Part shown: in pieces, positions 44,788 through 54,031 of the stretch
Numbering within the stretch: position 1 is the stretch's first letter
How the letters are laid out: the number at the start of each line of letters is the position of its first letter
DNA from: Bacteroidota bacterium
GTDB lineage: Bacteria > Bacteroidota > Bacteroidia > 2-12-FULL-35-15
Length of the DNA: 64,000 nt
Direction of reading: 5' to 3'
Assembly (NCBI GenBank): GCA_947504725.1
Contig: CANNHN010000008.1
Span: 1-64,000 of the forward strand
Program-made: the position numbers and the translations under genes
The notes under the pieces: generated by a model
The model's input: only the letters and a program-made list of their open reading frames with translations
What the model was told of the DNA's origin: nothing
Database searches by the model: none

Positions 44788-45378
44788 ATGGGAAAGCGCC
44801 TCTTTGATATGTTTTTTTCATTGGTTGGCTTGATTGTTCTATTTATTCCATTTTTAATTATTGCAATTCTAATTTTGATTGACTCCAATGGTGGTGTTTT
44901 TTACAAACAAACTAGAGTAGGGAAGGATGGAGTTGATTTTGATTTACTAAAATTTCGTTCAATGGCGTCAGGTTCTGATAAATCAGGATTACTAACAGTT
45001 GGCGGCCGTGATAGTAGAATTACTAAAATTGGTTACACGCTTCGCAAATATAAGATAGATGAATTGCCTCAGCTCATAAATGTTTTTGTTGGAGATATGA
45101 GTTTGGTTGGTCCTCGACCTGAAGTTCGTAAATATGTTGAGCTATATAATTTTGAACAGAAGACTGTTTTATCTGTAAAACCAGGAATAACGGATTACGC
45201 GAGCATTGAATACAGAAATGAAAACGATCTGCTAGGAAAGGCAGAAAATCCTGAAGAAGTCTATATAACTGAGATAATGCCTGCAAAATTAAAACTCAAT
45301 CTTAAATACATTGAGGAGCAAGGATTGGGAACTGATTTTAAGATTATTCTTAACACGATTGGAAAGATTGTGCGTTAG
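44788..45378 (+). CDS. Initiating sugar transferase (PglC-like)
   Basis: 196 residues from the ATG; a TTG three codons earlier would overlap the DegT gene. One N-terminal re-entrant/membrane segment (about 5-27) is followed by the catalytic domain with KFRSM and the family signature DELPQLINVFVGDMSLVGPRP, here KIDELPQ. It links the first phosphosugar to undecaprenyl phosphate. Last gene of the locus, with a repeat cluster following. Confidence 0.92.
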   Translation: MGKRLFDMFFSLVGLIVLFIPFLIIAILILIDSNGGVFYKQTRVGKDGVDFDLLKFRSMASGSDKSGLLTVGGRDSRITKIGYTLRKYKIDELPQLINVFVGDMSLVGPRPEVRKYVELYNFEQKTVLSVKPGITDYASIEYRNENDLLGKAENPEEVYITEIMPAKLKLNLKYIEEQGLGTDFKIILNTIGKIVR

Positions 45379-45407
45379 GTGTTTCTCAACGATGTTATTA
45401 TTCCCGT

Positions 45408-45449
45408 CACACTGAGCATTTTGCGTTGAAGCAGACACTATCGAAGTGT
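45408..45449. repeat. 42-base repeat, copy A
   Basis: Starts CACACTGAGCATT and ends ATCGAAGTGT. It matches the reverse complement of 49305-49346 at 40 of 42 bases. The two inverted copies bracket a 3.8 kb block containing four genes. Confidence 0.85.
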
Positions 45450-45535
45450 AAGGGCGAGATCTAACATTATGAAACTGTTAACAACAGGGAGATCCCGAGC
45501 TTGCCCAGAGCGTAGTCGAAGGGTGGCACGGGATG
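45450..45535. repeat. Degenerate repeat stretch beyond the polysaccharide locus
   Basis: Includes GGCGAGATC, GGGAGATCCCGAG, GAGCGTAGTCGAAGGGTGG and CACGGGATGACG. These are pieces of the same families as at 13518 and 20735. No gene is present. Confidence 0.65.
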
Positions 45536-45580
45536 ACGTTTGCTAAAGGAAGAGTTGGTTTAGTTAAACTGATTCTATTC

Positions 45581-46453
45581 TTACCCTAAAGAATTCAACA
45601 AGCCCTTCAATTCTTCACTCTTATCAGGATATCCCAATTTTTCGTATGAAGAAACTAAATTTCGAAGTAATCGTTTTATGATTTCTAGATTAGAACATGG
45701 CTCATAAAAAAGTGCTAAGGGTTCTAATTTTAGTTGTTTTAAAAATGCATCAATCTCTTTTTGTCCGAATACTGCTCCTTTGCTAAACGGATTGATGTAG
45801 AAGAATACATTGCTTCCTTCGTTTCCTGCAGTAGAGGGAACTCCCATGTGTTCGATATCAACATAGCACAAGATAAAATGTTCGGGAAGGTTTACTCCAT
45901 AAATTGGAATGTCTAAGTTTTGTGCAATAATTGTATAAATGATGGAAAGGAGAAGTGGATTACCTTTTTTACTTTCTAAAACATTATTGATGTATGAATT
46001 TTGTGGAGCGTGATAGTTGGTTGTATTTCCACTAAAATTGTGTACGTCAAATAAAATATGGTTGATGATTTTCACCTTCTCAAGTGCAGTTAAATTTTCA
46101 TTCAACTCTAGCCAAACATCTTGCTTTATTTGATCAATTTGTTTTTTAATTTTTGCAATATCAATATCGGGATATTGATAGCGAGCTATTAGTAGAGCAC
46201 CTTCTAGTAGATTTTGTTGTTCGGGGTGCGACCATTCTTTTAATGCATCTTTAATGAGGTCAAATTGAATCTGATGAATAATGTTTTCAATTCGGTTTTG
46301 GATTAAAGTATCGAAGGAATGTTCCCATGCATCTTCTAAAACAGGAATCACTTCCTCGCCAAGAGATAAAAACTTCATACTAACTTCTTTGTATATCATC
46401 TCATCGGGATCATCCAATAAGCTAATAAGTGCGAAGACTTCTTGTTTGTTCAT
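45581..46453 (-). CDS. SirB1-type transglutaminase-like protein
   Basis: 290 residues. An N-terminal helical part (1-110) is followed by a transglutaminase-like core with HNFSGNTTNYHAPQNSYINNVLESKKGNPLLLSIIYTIIA and LPEHFILCY. This is the SirB1/YchA family (COG2912), where the Cys of the transglutaminase triad is usually lost: here the GNP-L-S segment has no Cys. Its function is unknown and it is likely non-enzymatic. It lies downstream of the nucleoside phosphorylase, 77 bases apart. Confidence 0.85.
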   Translation of the reverse strand: MNKQEVFALISLLDDPDEMIYKEVSMKFLSLGEEVIPVLEDAWEHSFDTLIQNRIENIIHQIQFDLIKDALKEWSHPEQQNLLEGALLIARYQYPDIDIAKIKKQIDQIKQDVWLELNENLTALEKVKIINHILFDVHNFSGNTTNYHAPQNSYINNVLESKKGNPLLLSIIYTIIAQNLDIPIYGVNLPEHFILCYVDIEHMGVPSTAGNEGSNVFFYINPFSKGAVFGQKEIDAFLKQLKLEPLALFYEPCSNLEIIKRLLRNLVSSYEKLGYPDKSEELKGLLNSLG

Positions 46454-46530
46454 ACCTTTGGTTAACAGTTTCTACAAAAATAGATTGCCGTTTCAAGGTA
46501 TTTGTCGCCTCATACAAGAAGATTTCAACT

Positions 46531-47406
46531 TTACTTTGTTAATCTCTCAAGCACTAATTGGATTAAATTCTCGACAGCTGCATGGTAATTCTTGCTGTAT
46601 TGCTTTGCAACCCGATTGGCTATAATAGCACACACAGTGCAGGTTTGGTGGCCAAGCAGTGCTCCTAAACCATACAGTGCCGAAGTCTCCATTTCGAAGT
46701 TTGTAATACGGTTTTCCTTGTGTTTGAAATCGGTCAATTGTTGATTAAAATCGGCAACCCAAGGTGTTAATCGCAGTTTTCGGCCTTGCGGACCGTAAAA
46801 TCCTGGAGCAGTGGCAGTTATGCCCTTGATTAAATCGTGTCCTATTTTGTTTATCAATATTTCCGACCCTTTTACGGCATATGGGTAAGGTAAATTTTTA
46901 TCCCAATTTGTTTGTTTAATGAATGCTTCGGAAATTTCACTATCGTTTATTTTTGGTAAATCTTGATAATAATTTAGCAAGCCGTCAAAGCCTAATCCAT
47001 GAGTAGAAACCACAAAGCTGTCAACAGGAATGTTTTCCTGTAATGCCCCAGAAGTGCCTATTCTGACAATGTTTAAGCTCGTATGTTCTTTTTTAATTGT
47101 TCTTGTTTTTAAGTCGATATTAACGGCTGCATCCAATTCATTTACAAGAATATCAATATTGTCAGTTCCTATTCCAGATGATAAAACCATGATTCGTTTA
47201 CCTTTGTAAGTACCTGTGTGTGTTACAAATTCACGGTTTTGAATTTTAAAATCAATCGTGTCAAAAAAACTTGAAACAGTCTCTACACGCCCTTGGTCTC
47301 CTACAATGATAATGTTTTCGGCTATATTCTCAGGCAATAATTGCAAATGATAAACGCTTCCATTAGGATTAAGAATAAGTTCCGTTTCAGCTATGATATT
47401 GTTCAT
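46531..47406 (-). CDS. Nucleoside phosphorylase (uridine phosphorylase-like)
   Basis: 291 residues. PNP/UDP phosphorylase fold: IIVGDQGRVETV near the N-terminus, VRIGTSGALQENIPVDSFVVS, and the substrate-binding FEMETSALYGLGALLGH. It phosphorolyses nucleosides to base and ribose-1-phosphate. The uridine or purine preference cannot be told from motifs, although the FEMETS pattern suits uridine phosphorylase. It starts 91 bases from the divergent usp gene. Confidence 0.88.
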   Translation of the reverse strand: MNNIIAETELILNPNGSVYHLQLLPENIAENIIIVGDQGRVETVSSFFDTIDFKIQNREFVTHTGTYKGKRIMVLSSGIGTDNIDILVNELDAAVNIDLKTRTIKKEHTSLNIVRIGTSGALQENIPVDSFVVSTHGLGFDGLLNYYQDLPKINDSEISEAFIKQTNWDKNLPYPYAVKGSEILINKIGHDLIKGITATAPGFYGPQGRKLRLTPWVADFNQQLTDFKHKENRITNFEMETSALYGLGALLGHQTCTVCAIIANRVAKQYSKNYHAAVENLIQLVLERLTK

Positions 47407-47409
47407 GTT

Positions 47410-47439
47410 TTTGGCTTAAAAAAGGTGAATGTATATTTG
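47410..47439 (+). promoter_or_regulatory. usp promoter
   Basis: TTTG at 47410-47413, an 18-base spacer and an exact TATATTTG at 47432-47439, 58 bases before the first usp ATG. It lies partly beside the divergent phosphorylase start. Confidence 0.75.
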
Positions 47440-47497
47440 TTAAATAGGTTAATAATTGCTTAATTTGTGAGACATACCTCAAAAGTATTTAAAAAAT

Positions 47498-48385
47498 ATG
47501 ATTCAGTCTACTAATAAAATATTAGTTCCAATAGATTTTTCAGAACAGTCGCTTATTGCTCTAGAGCAATCTTTCAATATTGCTCGTGAATACCATGCTG
47601 AAATTACGTTGTTGCATGTAATTGAAGAAGCGAGTGCGTTTGCGAAATTTTTCTCAAGCGAACAATCAGAGGATGTAAAGAAGAATGCACAAAAAGAGCT
47701 TGACAAACTTGCAGATAGTGTAGAAAAGAAGGCAAAAATAACAGTAAATACATTGGTTGCAAAAGGGACCATTTATGAGAAAGTGGCTGAAGTGGCTGAA
47801 TTGATAAATGCAACAATGATTATCATGGGTACAAACGGAGACGAAGGAAAGCGAAAACTTTTCATCGGGTCGAATGCATTGCGTGTGGTTCGTGAGTCTG
47901 TTGTCCCAGTTATTACTATTAAGGGTAAGCATCATCGAAAAGGCTGTAAAAACATTGTATTGCCACTCGATTTATCTAAAGAAACGCGCGAAAAAGTTAC
48001 CAAAGCGATTGAACTTTCAAAATTGTTTGGTGGCGCTTCTATTCGTGTTGTTTCTGTTCTATTTACTACAGATGAATTTGTTGTTAATCGGTTAACACGT
48101 CAACTCGGACAGGTAAAAACATTTCTAGAAAAAGCAGACATTGAGTGTACTGCCGAAATTATTAAAGGAATAAAAGGGGAAGAGACCTTAGCTGAAAATA
48201 TATTAGAATATGCAGGAAAAGTAGAAGGAGATTTAATTATGATTATGACACAGCAAGAGGTTGATTTTACTCAGTATTTTATTGGTTCTTCCGCTCAAGA
48301 GATTATTAATCATTCTAAAATACCAGTTTTAAGTATTCGTCCTTTGCCTAAAAAAGATACCACATTATTTCCAAATCCATATTAA
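47498..48385 (+). CDS. Universal stress protein, tandem-domain
   Basis: 295 residues with two UspA-type domains. The first (1-145) has the ATP-binding pattern MGTNGDEGKRKLFIGSNALRVVRESVVPVITI (G-2x-G-9x-GS/N). The second (150-290) is divergent, ending IGSSAQEIINHSKIPVLSIRP. These cytosolic proteins usually respond to oxygen, energy or redox state. The next usp gene follows 17 bases later and shares the transcript. Confidence 0.9.
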   Translation: MIQSTNKILVPIDFSEQSLIALEQSFNIAREYHAEITLLHVIEEASAFAKFFSSEQSEDVKKNAQKELDKLADSVEKKAKITVNTLVAKGTIYEKVAEVAELINATMIIMGTNGDEGKRKLFIGSNALRVVRESVVPVITIKGKHHRKGCKNIVLPLDLSKETREKVTKAIELSKLFGGASIRVVSVLFTTDEFVVNRLTRQLGQVKTFLEKADIECTAEIIKGIKGEETLAENILEYAGKVEGDLIMIMTQQEVDFTQYFIGSSAQEIINHSKIPVLSIRPLPKKDTTLFPNPY

Positions 48386-48402
48386 ACTCTAAACTAAAAT
48401 TT

Positions 48403-49284
48403 ATGAAAGCGTTCAACATCCAAAAAATTTTAATTCCAATTGATTTTTCTGATACATCCATGTTGGCTATAGAGCACGCAGGTTTTACTGCTCAATTATT
48501 TAAAGCCGAATTGGTTTTACTACACGTAATTGAAAAGCATTGGGAGCAGTTTAGTATTGTTGCTCCAGAGTTAAGAATATCAACTCCTTCAGATTTGATG
48601 AATGCAATAGAAAAAAAATTAGGCGAAGTTGCAGCAGATATTTTAAAAAAATATGGTGTAAAATCAACACATGTCACTTCAAATGGAAATATTTTCAACG
48701 AAATCCTTACTGTTTCGAAGGAACACAATGTTGATCTCGTTGTAATGGGAACGCACGGTACATCTGGTGTTGTTGAGTTTTTTATTGGTAGCAATACTTT
48801 TAAAATGGTTACTCAATCAGAATGTCCAATTATTTCTGTTCAAGCACATGCAAAAAAACTAGGCTTTACAAATATTTTATTGCCAATTGATGACTCAGCA
48901 CATTCTCGTCAGAAAGTAAATCATGCTATTGTTTTGGCTAAACATTTCGCATCCAAAATTCATATTCTTGGCTTATTCGACTCAACTGATGAAACGGATA
49001 GAAAAAAATTCGAAATTAAATTGGATCAAATTGAAGAGTATGTTAAAAAATGTAATCTTCCATATACAAGAAAAACTGTTGACGGAAAAAATCAATCCAA
49101 AACAACATACGACTATGCAAAATCTGTTGATGCGGATTTGATTGTGATCATGACTGATCAAGATGAAGCCATCACCGGAAGATTGATGGGAACATACGCG
49201 CAGCAGATTATCAACCATTCTAAAATACCTGTATTGTCTATTCAACCTACATTAGCGAATATACCTTGGGTGCATCCTTACTAG
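48403..49284 (+). CDS. Universal stress protein, tandem-domain (paralogue)
   Basis: 293 residues, two UspA domains as in the gene before it. First domain motif MGTHGTSGVVEFFIGSNTFKMV; second ends MGTYAQQIINHSKIPVLSIQPT. The same IINHSKIPVLSI run in both genes shows they are duplicates. Expressed from the upstream promoter. It ends before the long inverted repeat that separates it from the convergent giant gene. Confidence 0.9.
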   Translation: MKAFNIQKILIPIDFSDTSMLAIEHAGFTAQLFKAELVLLHVIEKHWEQFSIVAPELRISTPSDLMNAIEKKLGEVAADILKKYGVKSTHVTSNGNIFNEILTVSKEHNVDLVVMGTHGTSGVVEFFIGSNTFKMVTQSECPIISVQAHAKKLGFTNILLPIDDSAHSRQKVNHAIVLAKHFASKIHILGLFDSTDETDRKKFEIKLDQIEEYVKKCNLPYTRKTVDGKNQSKTTYDYAKSVDADLIVIMTDQDEAITGRLMGTYAQQIINHSKIPVLSIQPTLANIPWVHPY

Positions 49285-49304
49285 TATTTAAATAAACATT
49301 CTAT

Positions 49305-49382
49305 ACACTTCGATAGTGTCTGCTTCAGCGCAGAATGCTCAGTGTGACAATCTAGTCGTCACACTGAGCGGAGTCGAAGTGT
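49305..49382. terminator. Long convergent inverted repeat, 42-base repeat copy B
   Basis: The inner stem CTCAGTGTGAC (49338-49348) pairs with GTCACACTGAG (49358-49368); the outer ACACTTCGA pairs with TCGAAGTGT at the other end. A T-run follows on the right. Its first 42 bases are the inverted copy of 45408-45449. It probably ends transcription of the usp genes and of the convergent giant gene. Confidence 0.7.
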
Positions 49383-49413
49383 TTTTAATAATACAGAATA
49401 TGTTGTTTTGGAA

Positions 49414-52400
49414 TTATTGTCTTACAAATCGCGTAGAGGATTCTTTACCTTCTTTAGAAATTACTTTTACTAAATAGATACCTTTTGAAATTGGATTGAA
49501 TTGAATCTTTTGTTGATTCGTGTTAGAAGAATAAACCAGTTCTCCAAGCATATTGTATATTGATATGGCAGAAATGTTTTCAGAAGTGATAATATTTACA
49601 ATGTCGCTGCTCGGATTTGGATAAACATTTATCACTGTGTTTTCAGAAACTTCATTCTCAATTGATATGATATTGGAATACGTGTAATTACCATCAAAAT
49701 CGACTTGTTTCAATCGGTAGTAATTTATTCCATTCAAGCGATTTGCATCAAAATATTGATAGTTTTTTATTGAAGTAGAATTTCCTGCTCCTTCTTGTCT
49801 AGAAATATTTGTAAACTCAATTCCATTATTACTTCTTTCTAAATCGAAATAATTATTATTTGTTTCAGTCGCAGTGGTCCATTCTAATTGGTTACCATCA
49901 GAAGTAGGATATCCAGTGAAGGTTGTTAATTCGATTGGGAGAGGATTAACAGCTGTAGGACCGCTAAATGTAAATGCATTACTTGTACCTCCTGTAAATG
50001 TTGTTGCAACGTTTGAAGTAACTGTTCCAGTTATACCAGCGGTAGTTATTCCTGTCGCACCTCTATCGTTCCATTGTGTAGGTGCAAATTCAGCTACGTG
50101 TAAATCGGCTGCAATAGGAGAAGATATAGCACTACCAAGACTTGCTGACGAAGAATTATTTTCCCAGTACAATTTTACAGAAGGCGTGCTAGTTCCTGCA
50201 GCACGAGCTAAGTTCCAATATTCTTTATAACTAACGTGGTCAATTCCTGCTCCGTAAGTACTAGTAAGAACAGGTGTTAAGCAATTGTCATTAATTTTCA
50301 TATATTCAGCAGTAAAAGCATCCGTCAAATTCGTTGGCGCTGATATTTCTATTCGTGCCCATTTAGCTGTATTAACAGGCCCAGTAGCAATATATACTTT
50401 TCCGGTCGGGAATACAAAAGCAGTATTACCAATTTTTTGAATAGGACCATTAACAAACGCCCCAACAGTCGCGGATGTTAATGACCCTGGACTAGAAGTT
50501 CCACCAGCTCCAATAGTCATTAAATTAGCTGCCGTTGTAATTAATCTACCTCTTGTTAAAATAAGAGAACCAAGTGTGGAAGTTGCTTGCGTTAACGTTA
50601 CACCAGATGTAACTAATGAAGAAGTATTATTAATTGTTAAAACAGATGCCGCTGTCAAAGCAGCAGGCAATCCATTACCTGTCACTTGCGCAACTGTTCC
50701 ATAATACGTATAACTAGCGCCTGCATTATAGTTTCTAGCACCCGTAACTCTCACACAACCAGTTGCACCGCTAGCCAATGTTGTGATTCCTTGAGCATGT
50801 CTTGTCATTAATACTCCATCGGCATTCAAATTAAATATACCAGTACCCGTAGTTGCATCAGTAATGGCATAGGAAATCAAATCTAAAATAGCATCTGCAT
50901 TAACATTCATTGTACCTGATACAGTCAAAATTCCTGTCGCTACAACTTGCAAATCGTAGGTTACGCTTAAAGCATTGTGGTTTACATTAAATGTTGTTCC
51001 AGAATTTACTGCAAAGGTAGCCGCAGCAGGTACGGTTGTTCTTACTGTAGACAGTCCTCCCTGAGAAATATTAAAAGTGATAAGTGTTCCACTAAATCCG
51101 TTAGTACTTTGGATCGTTTGGGGTAGAGTATTTCCATCAATATTAATGGTTGCGATTGCTGTAGCAACTGCAGAAGTTCTTGCAAAGGATGCTGCTACTG
51201 TAACATCATGGCTAAAGTTTCCAGCAACATTTATAGTCCCTGTTCCTCCACCACCAGTTCTTGTAGCTGAAGTTAGATTAATTGTTCCACCGTTAAAGGT
51301 AGCAGCGCCATTTAAATCCAGTAGTCCATTTGCAAAGGTACCAGCACCTGATGATGAGCATAGATTAATTGCTCCACCGCTTTGTAAAAATGCTCCAGTA
51401 ACTGTAAGTGTACCATTTCCACCGCCACCTGTAGTAGATCCGGATGCCATATTCAAAGTTGCAGTTCCGGAGATTGTACAAGTTGAAGAAACGGAAATAC
51501 TACCATTTGAGCCTGCTGTTCCAACAGCCGTACTAGAATTAACATTTATTGTACCAGAAGAGAAAATCATAGCACCAGCAACGTTGATGGTGCCACTGCC
51601 ACCACCGCCAGTAACACTACCTGGAGTTAAATTAACTGTTGCTCCATTCACTGTTAACCCTGCATTAGCGTTGATAATTACAATTGCTGCAGAAAGTGCT
51701 CCTGTTGAGGTAGAACCATTAAGTGTTCCACCAGAGAGTGTCATTAATCCAGTTGAAGTAATGGTCGCATTTCCACCGGTTGTTCTTGTACTTGAAGTTG
51801 TATTTAATGTTCCACTCGACATTGTAAAGGTGCCACTTGTTGTGATAGTTCCATATCCACCAGATCCTGAACCACTACTTGTAGACATATTTACAGTTCC
51901 GCCATTGATTAAAATATTTCCTGTGGAGGCAAGTGTTCCGTATCCTGCAGCACTTGTTGTATTAGAACTGTTGGTTAAAGTTAATGTTCCTCCAGAAATT
52001 GTAGTTGTAGTGCCAACTGAGATTTGCCCATTGCCATTTGCAGTGCCTCCTGCACCTGAATTTTCTGAAACGATGCATGTTCCAGCTGATTGGGAGTAGG
52101 AACCCGTAATATTTAAGGTTATATTCGAATCTGGGAATCCAACAGTACCATTTGTTAATACTAAAATTCCTCCGCTCATAGAAAAATTTCCACCAATGGT
52201 TGTTCCTCCTGCATTGGTCCCTTTGAGAACCAATCTGCCCGCTCCCGTGCTTTTTAATGTAAAATCGCTTCCTACTTTGGTTCCATTGAATGCTCCGGCA
52301 AAATTAATATCTCCAGCTGCTTGACCAGTATTATTCCAAATGAAATGACCAAAATTTTGGCCAATATTTGAAGGTCCAGCACTAGGTCCCAAACAAGCTA

Positions 52401-53121
52401 GAATTTCACAAGTTGAAGTCACGTTCCAGGTAGAAATAGGAATTACTCCAACAGTTGCGGCAAAACTATGTTTGTAAAAACTACCTGGTCCATGTATTAA
52501 AGTTCCTGTAGTTGTTATCGTTCCAAAATTCGTAAGAATTCCATTGTTTGTAATGGTCCGTAAGGAATTAATTATCAGCGTACCAATGTTGGTTATAGTG
52601 CCTGCAGCTGCATTTGTAAATGCACCTGCACCAGCTTGTGTAATAGTTGCTACTGTTGCATTATTAACGGCTAAATTATTTGTAAAAATACCGCTGTTAG
52701 TAATTGATAAGTTATTGTTTATTGTTCCATTATTTATTATGGTACCAGTTGTTGTTAAGGTGTTTAATGTTCCATTGTTAGTAATTAATCCTGCTAAATT
52801 ATTTGTAAGAGTAAAGCCTGTGTTAACTCTTAATGTTCCTCCACTATTAATGACAATACTTGCAGAGTTGGAAACAGCTGCAACAATATTTACGACATTT
52901 GGCGACTGAATTGTAATTGTTCCACTTGCCGCAGTTGGGAATACACCTGCACCAGCTGCAACAAAAGATGTACCATCGTGTATCTGCCATGTAGTATTAG
53001 CATTCCAGTTTCCTGTAGCTATTGAGCGAAAATCACCAGCAACTTGACCAAACGAATTTGAAATAAATAAGACAAAAAAGCAGATTCCGAGTAGAAGCTT
53101 TTTTGATAGTATTTGTAGCAT
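49414..53121 (-). CDS. Giant T9SS beta-helix surface protein
   Basis: 1235 residues. Signal peptide (about 8-25, ending SFG), then a long stretch rich in Thr, Gly, Asn and Ser. The N-terminal section (52500-52900) has GTINN/ITNNG-type short repeats. A central array (about 51210-52040) has about ten imperfect 29-residue repeats of the type GTI..SG..T.SGGT.N..SS...GG, a right-handed parallel beta-helix pattern. The C-terminal part has an Ig/FN3-like LPIELTTFTGYPTSDGNQLEW section, then a type A sorting domain (INVYPNPSSDIVNI). It likely forms a fibre-like adhesin on the surface. Base use is GC-richer than neighbours. Confidence 0.9.
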   Translation of the reverse strand: MLQILSKKLLLGICFFVLFISNSFGQVAGDFRSIATGNWNANTTWQIHDGTSFVAAGAGVFPTAASGTITIQSPNVVNIVAAVSNSASIVINSGGTLRVNTGFTLTNNLAGLITNNGTLNTLTTTGTIINNGTINNNLSITNSGIFTNNLAVNNATVATITQAGAGAFTNAAAGTITNIGTLIINSLRTITNNGILTNFGTITTTGTLIHGPGSFYKHSFAATVGVIPISTWNVTSTCEILACLGPSAGPSNIGQNFGHFIWNNTGQAAGDINFAGAFNGTKVGSDFTLKSTGAGRLVLKGTNAGGTTIGGNFSMSGGILVLTNGTVGFPDSNITLNITGSYSQSAGTCIVSENSGAGGTANGNGQISVGTTTTISGGTLTLTNSSNTTSAAGYGTLASTGNILINGGTVNMSTSSGSGSGGYGTITTSGTFTMSSGTLNTTSSTRTTGGNATITSTGLMTLSGGTLNGSTSTGALSAAIVIINANAGLTVNGATVNLTPGSVTGGGGSGTINVAGAMIFSSGTINVNSSTAVGTAGSNGSISVSSTCTISGTATLNMASGSTTGGGGNGTLTVTGAFLQSGGAINLCSSSGAGTFANGLLDLNGAATFNGGTINLTSATRTGGGGTGTINVAGNFSHDVTVAASFARTSAVATAIATINIDGNTLPQTIQSTNGFSGTLITFNISQGGLSTVRTTVPAAATFAVNSGTTFNVNHNALSVTYDLQVVATGILTVSGTMNVNADAILDLISYAITDATTGTGIFNLNADGVLMTRHAQGITTLASGATGCVRVTGARNYNAGASYTYYGTVAQVTGNGLPAALTAASVLTINNTSSLVTSGVTLTQATSTLGSLILTRGRLITTAANLMTIGAGGTSSPGSLTSATVGAFVNGPIQKIGNTAFVFPTGKVYIATGPVNTAKWARIEISAPTNLTDAFTAEYMKINDNCLTPVLTSTYGAGIDHVSYKEYWNLARAAGTSTPSVKLYWENNSSSASLGSAISSPIAADLHVAEFAPTQWNDRGATGITTAGITGTVTSNVATTFTGGTSNAFTFSGPTAVNPLPIELTTFTGYPTSDGNQLEWTTATETNNNYFDLERSNNGIEFTNISRQEGAGNSTSIKNYQYFDANRLNGINYYRLKQVDFDGNYTYSNIISIENEVSENTVINVYPNPSSDIVNIITSENISAISIYNMLGELVYSSNTNQQKIQFNPISKGIYLVKVISKEGKESSTRFVRQ

Positions 53122-53157
53122 TTTATTGATTAATTAACATGAAAATTTTAATAGCAG

Positions 53158-53184
53158 CAAAAATATACTATTTTTTCACGCAAA
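53158..53184 (-). promoter_or_regulatory. Giant gene promoter
   Basis: On the minus strand TTTG (53181-53184), a 15-base spacer, and an exact TATTTTTG (53158-53165), 37 bases before the ATG. Confidence 0.6.
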
Positions 53185-53238
53185 GCGATTTTTTTGCGAT
53201 AATTATCAACAAAATGGAGGTGTAAATCTAGCTGATAT

Positions 53239-53988
53239 CTACTGAGTTAGACTACCAAAAACACGTTTTAAAATATCAGTAACTCTCGCAACAGGATCTT
53301 TTCGGATTTTTAGCTCTTCCTCAGCGATTAATTTGAACAAGCCTTCCATTGCTCTATCCGTTACATAAGCTGTTAAATCGGGGTTTTGTTTTTCAACAAA
53401 GGGCACTTTGTTGTAGTTATTTATGATTGGATTCCAGTATTTTGTTACTTCTACTTTATTAATGGCATTTTGAACTACAGGAGTGAATTTTACGCGTAAT
53501 TCAGCAGTTGTTTTGTCTTTCAAATATTGGGTTGCAGCATTGTCAGCTCCCTTTAAAATAGCAAATCCATCACCAATGCTCATGCCTTTAATAGCATTTA
53601 CAAAAACGGGAGCAGCATCTTTAGCTGCTTCTTCAGCCGAACGATTCAATGTTTCAACAAATTTGTCGAGCTGAGCTTCCATTTTTAATTTTATTGCCCA
53701 GTCTTTTACCTTTTGTGCTTCCGATGGAAAAGGAATAAAAAGTTTAGGGTTTTTATAAAAGCCATCTACTTTAGATGCAAATGCACTTGAGTTGTTTGTT
53801 CCAACTGTTAACGCATCTCGCAATCCACTGATAACCTCATCATTTGTTAAAGGATTGGCAGCAGGAGTTCCTGTTCCTGCATTGACAGCATTTTTTGCAG
53901 CATCTGCTGTTTGTTGCAATTGTTGTGAAGTACAAGCAGCAATTGTTACTGCAATAACTAATAGCGTTGGGAAGATAATTTTTTTCAT
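53239..53988 (-). CDS. DUF4197 lipoprotein
   Basis: 249 residues. A lipoprotein signal with lipid Cys at 19 (ITIAAC-type VTIAAC) is followed by a DUF4197 domain: helix-rich with LRDALTVGTNNSSAFASKVDGFYKNPKLFIPFP, and a conserved TDRAMEGLFKLIAEEELKIRKDPVARVTDILKRVFG end. The domain's role is unknown. It would sit in the periplasm attached to a membrane. Its 250 bases of upstream sequence include a direct tandem repeat. Confidence 0.9.
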   Translation of the reverse strand: MKKIIFPTLLVIAVTIAACTSQQLQQTADAAKNAVNAGTGTPAANPLTNDEVISGLRDALTVGTNNSSAFASKVDGFYKNPKLFIPFPSEAQKVKDWAIKLKMEAQLDKFVETLNRSAEEAAKDAAPVFVNAIKGMSIGDGFAILKGADNAATQYLKDKTTAELRVKFTPVVQNAINKVEVTKYWNPIINNYNKVPFVEKQNPDLTAYVTDRAMEGLFKLIAEEELKIRKDPVARVTDILKRVFGSLTQ

Positions 53989-54031
53989 GGTTTTTATTTT
54001 TAAAAAGTTTTTCTCTCTTTGTGTGTTATCT

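Noticed and set aside
49305-49382. Phage attachment site
   Set aside because: The palindrome is better explained by the repeat family and terminator role; no integrase is present.
49874-50230. A plus-strand frame of 118 codons
   Set aside because: Antisense to the giant gene, without its own signals.
51077-52099. A 340-codon open frame on the plus strand
   Set aside because: It is antisense to the repeat-rich giant gene; its Pro/Val-rich, repetitive translation is the mirror of Gly/Thr repeats. No start region, promoter or domain.
52544-52909. A plus-strand frame of 121 codons
   Set aside because: Shadow of the giant gene with the same repeat bias.
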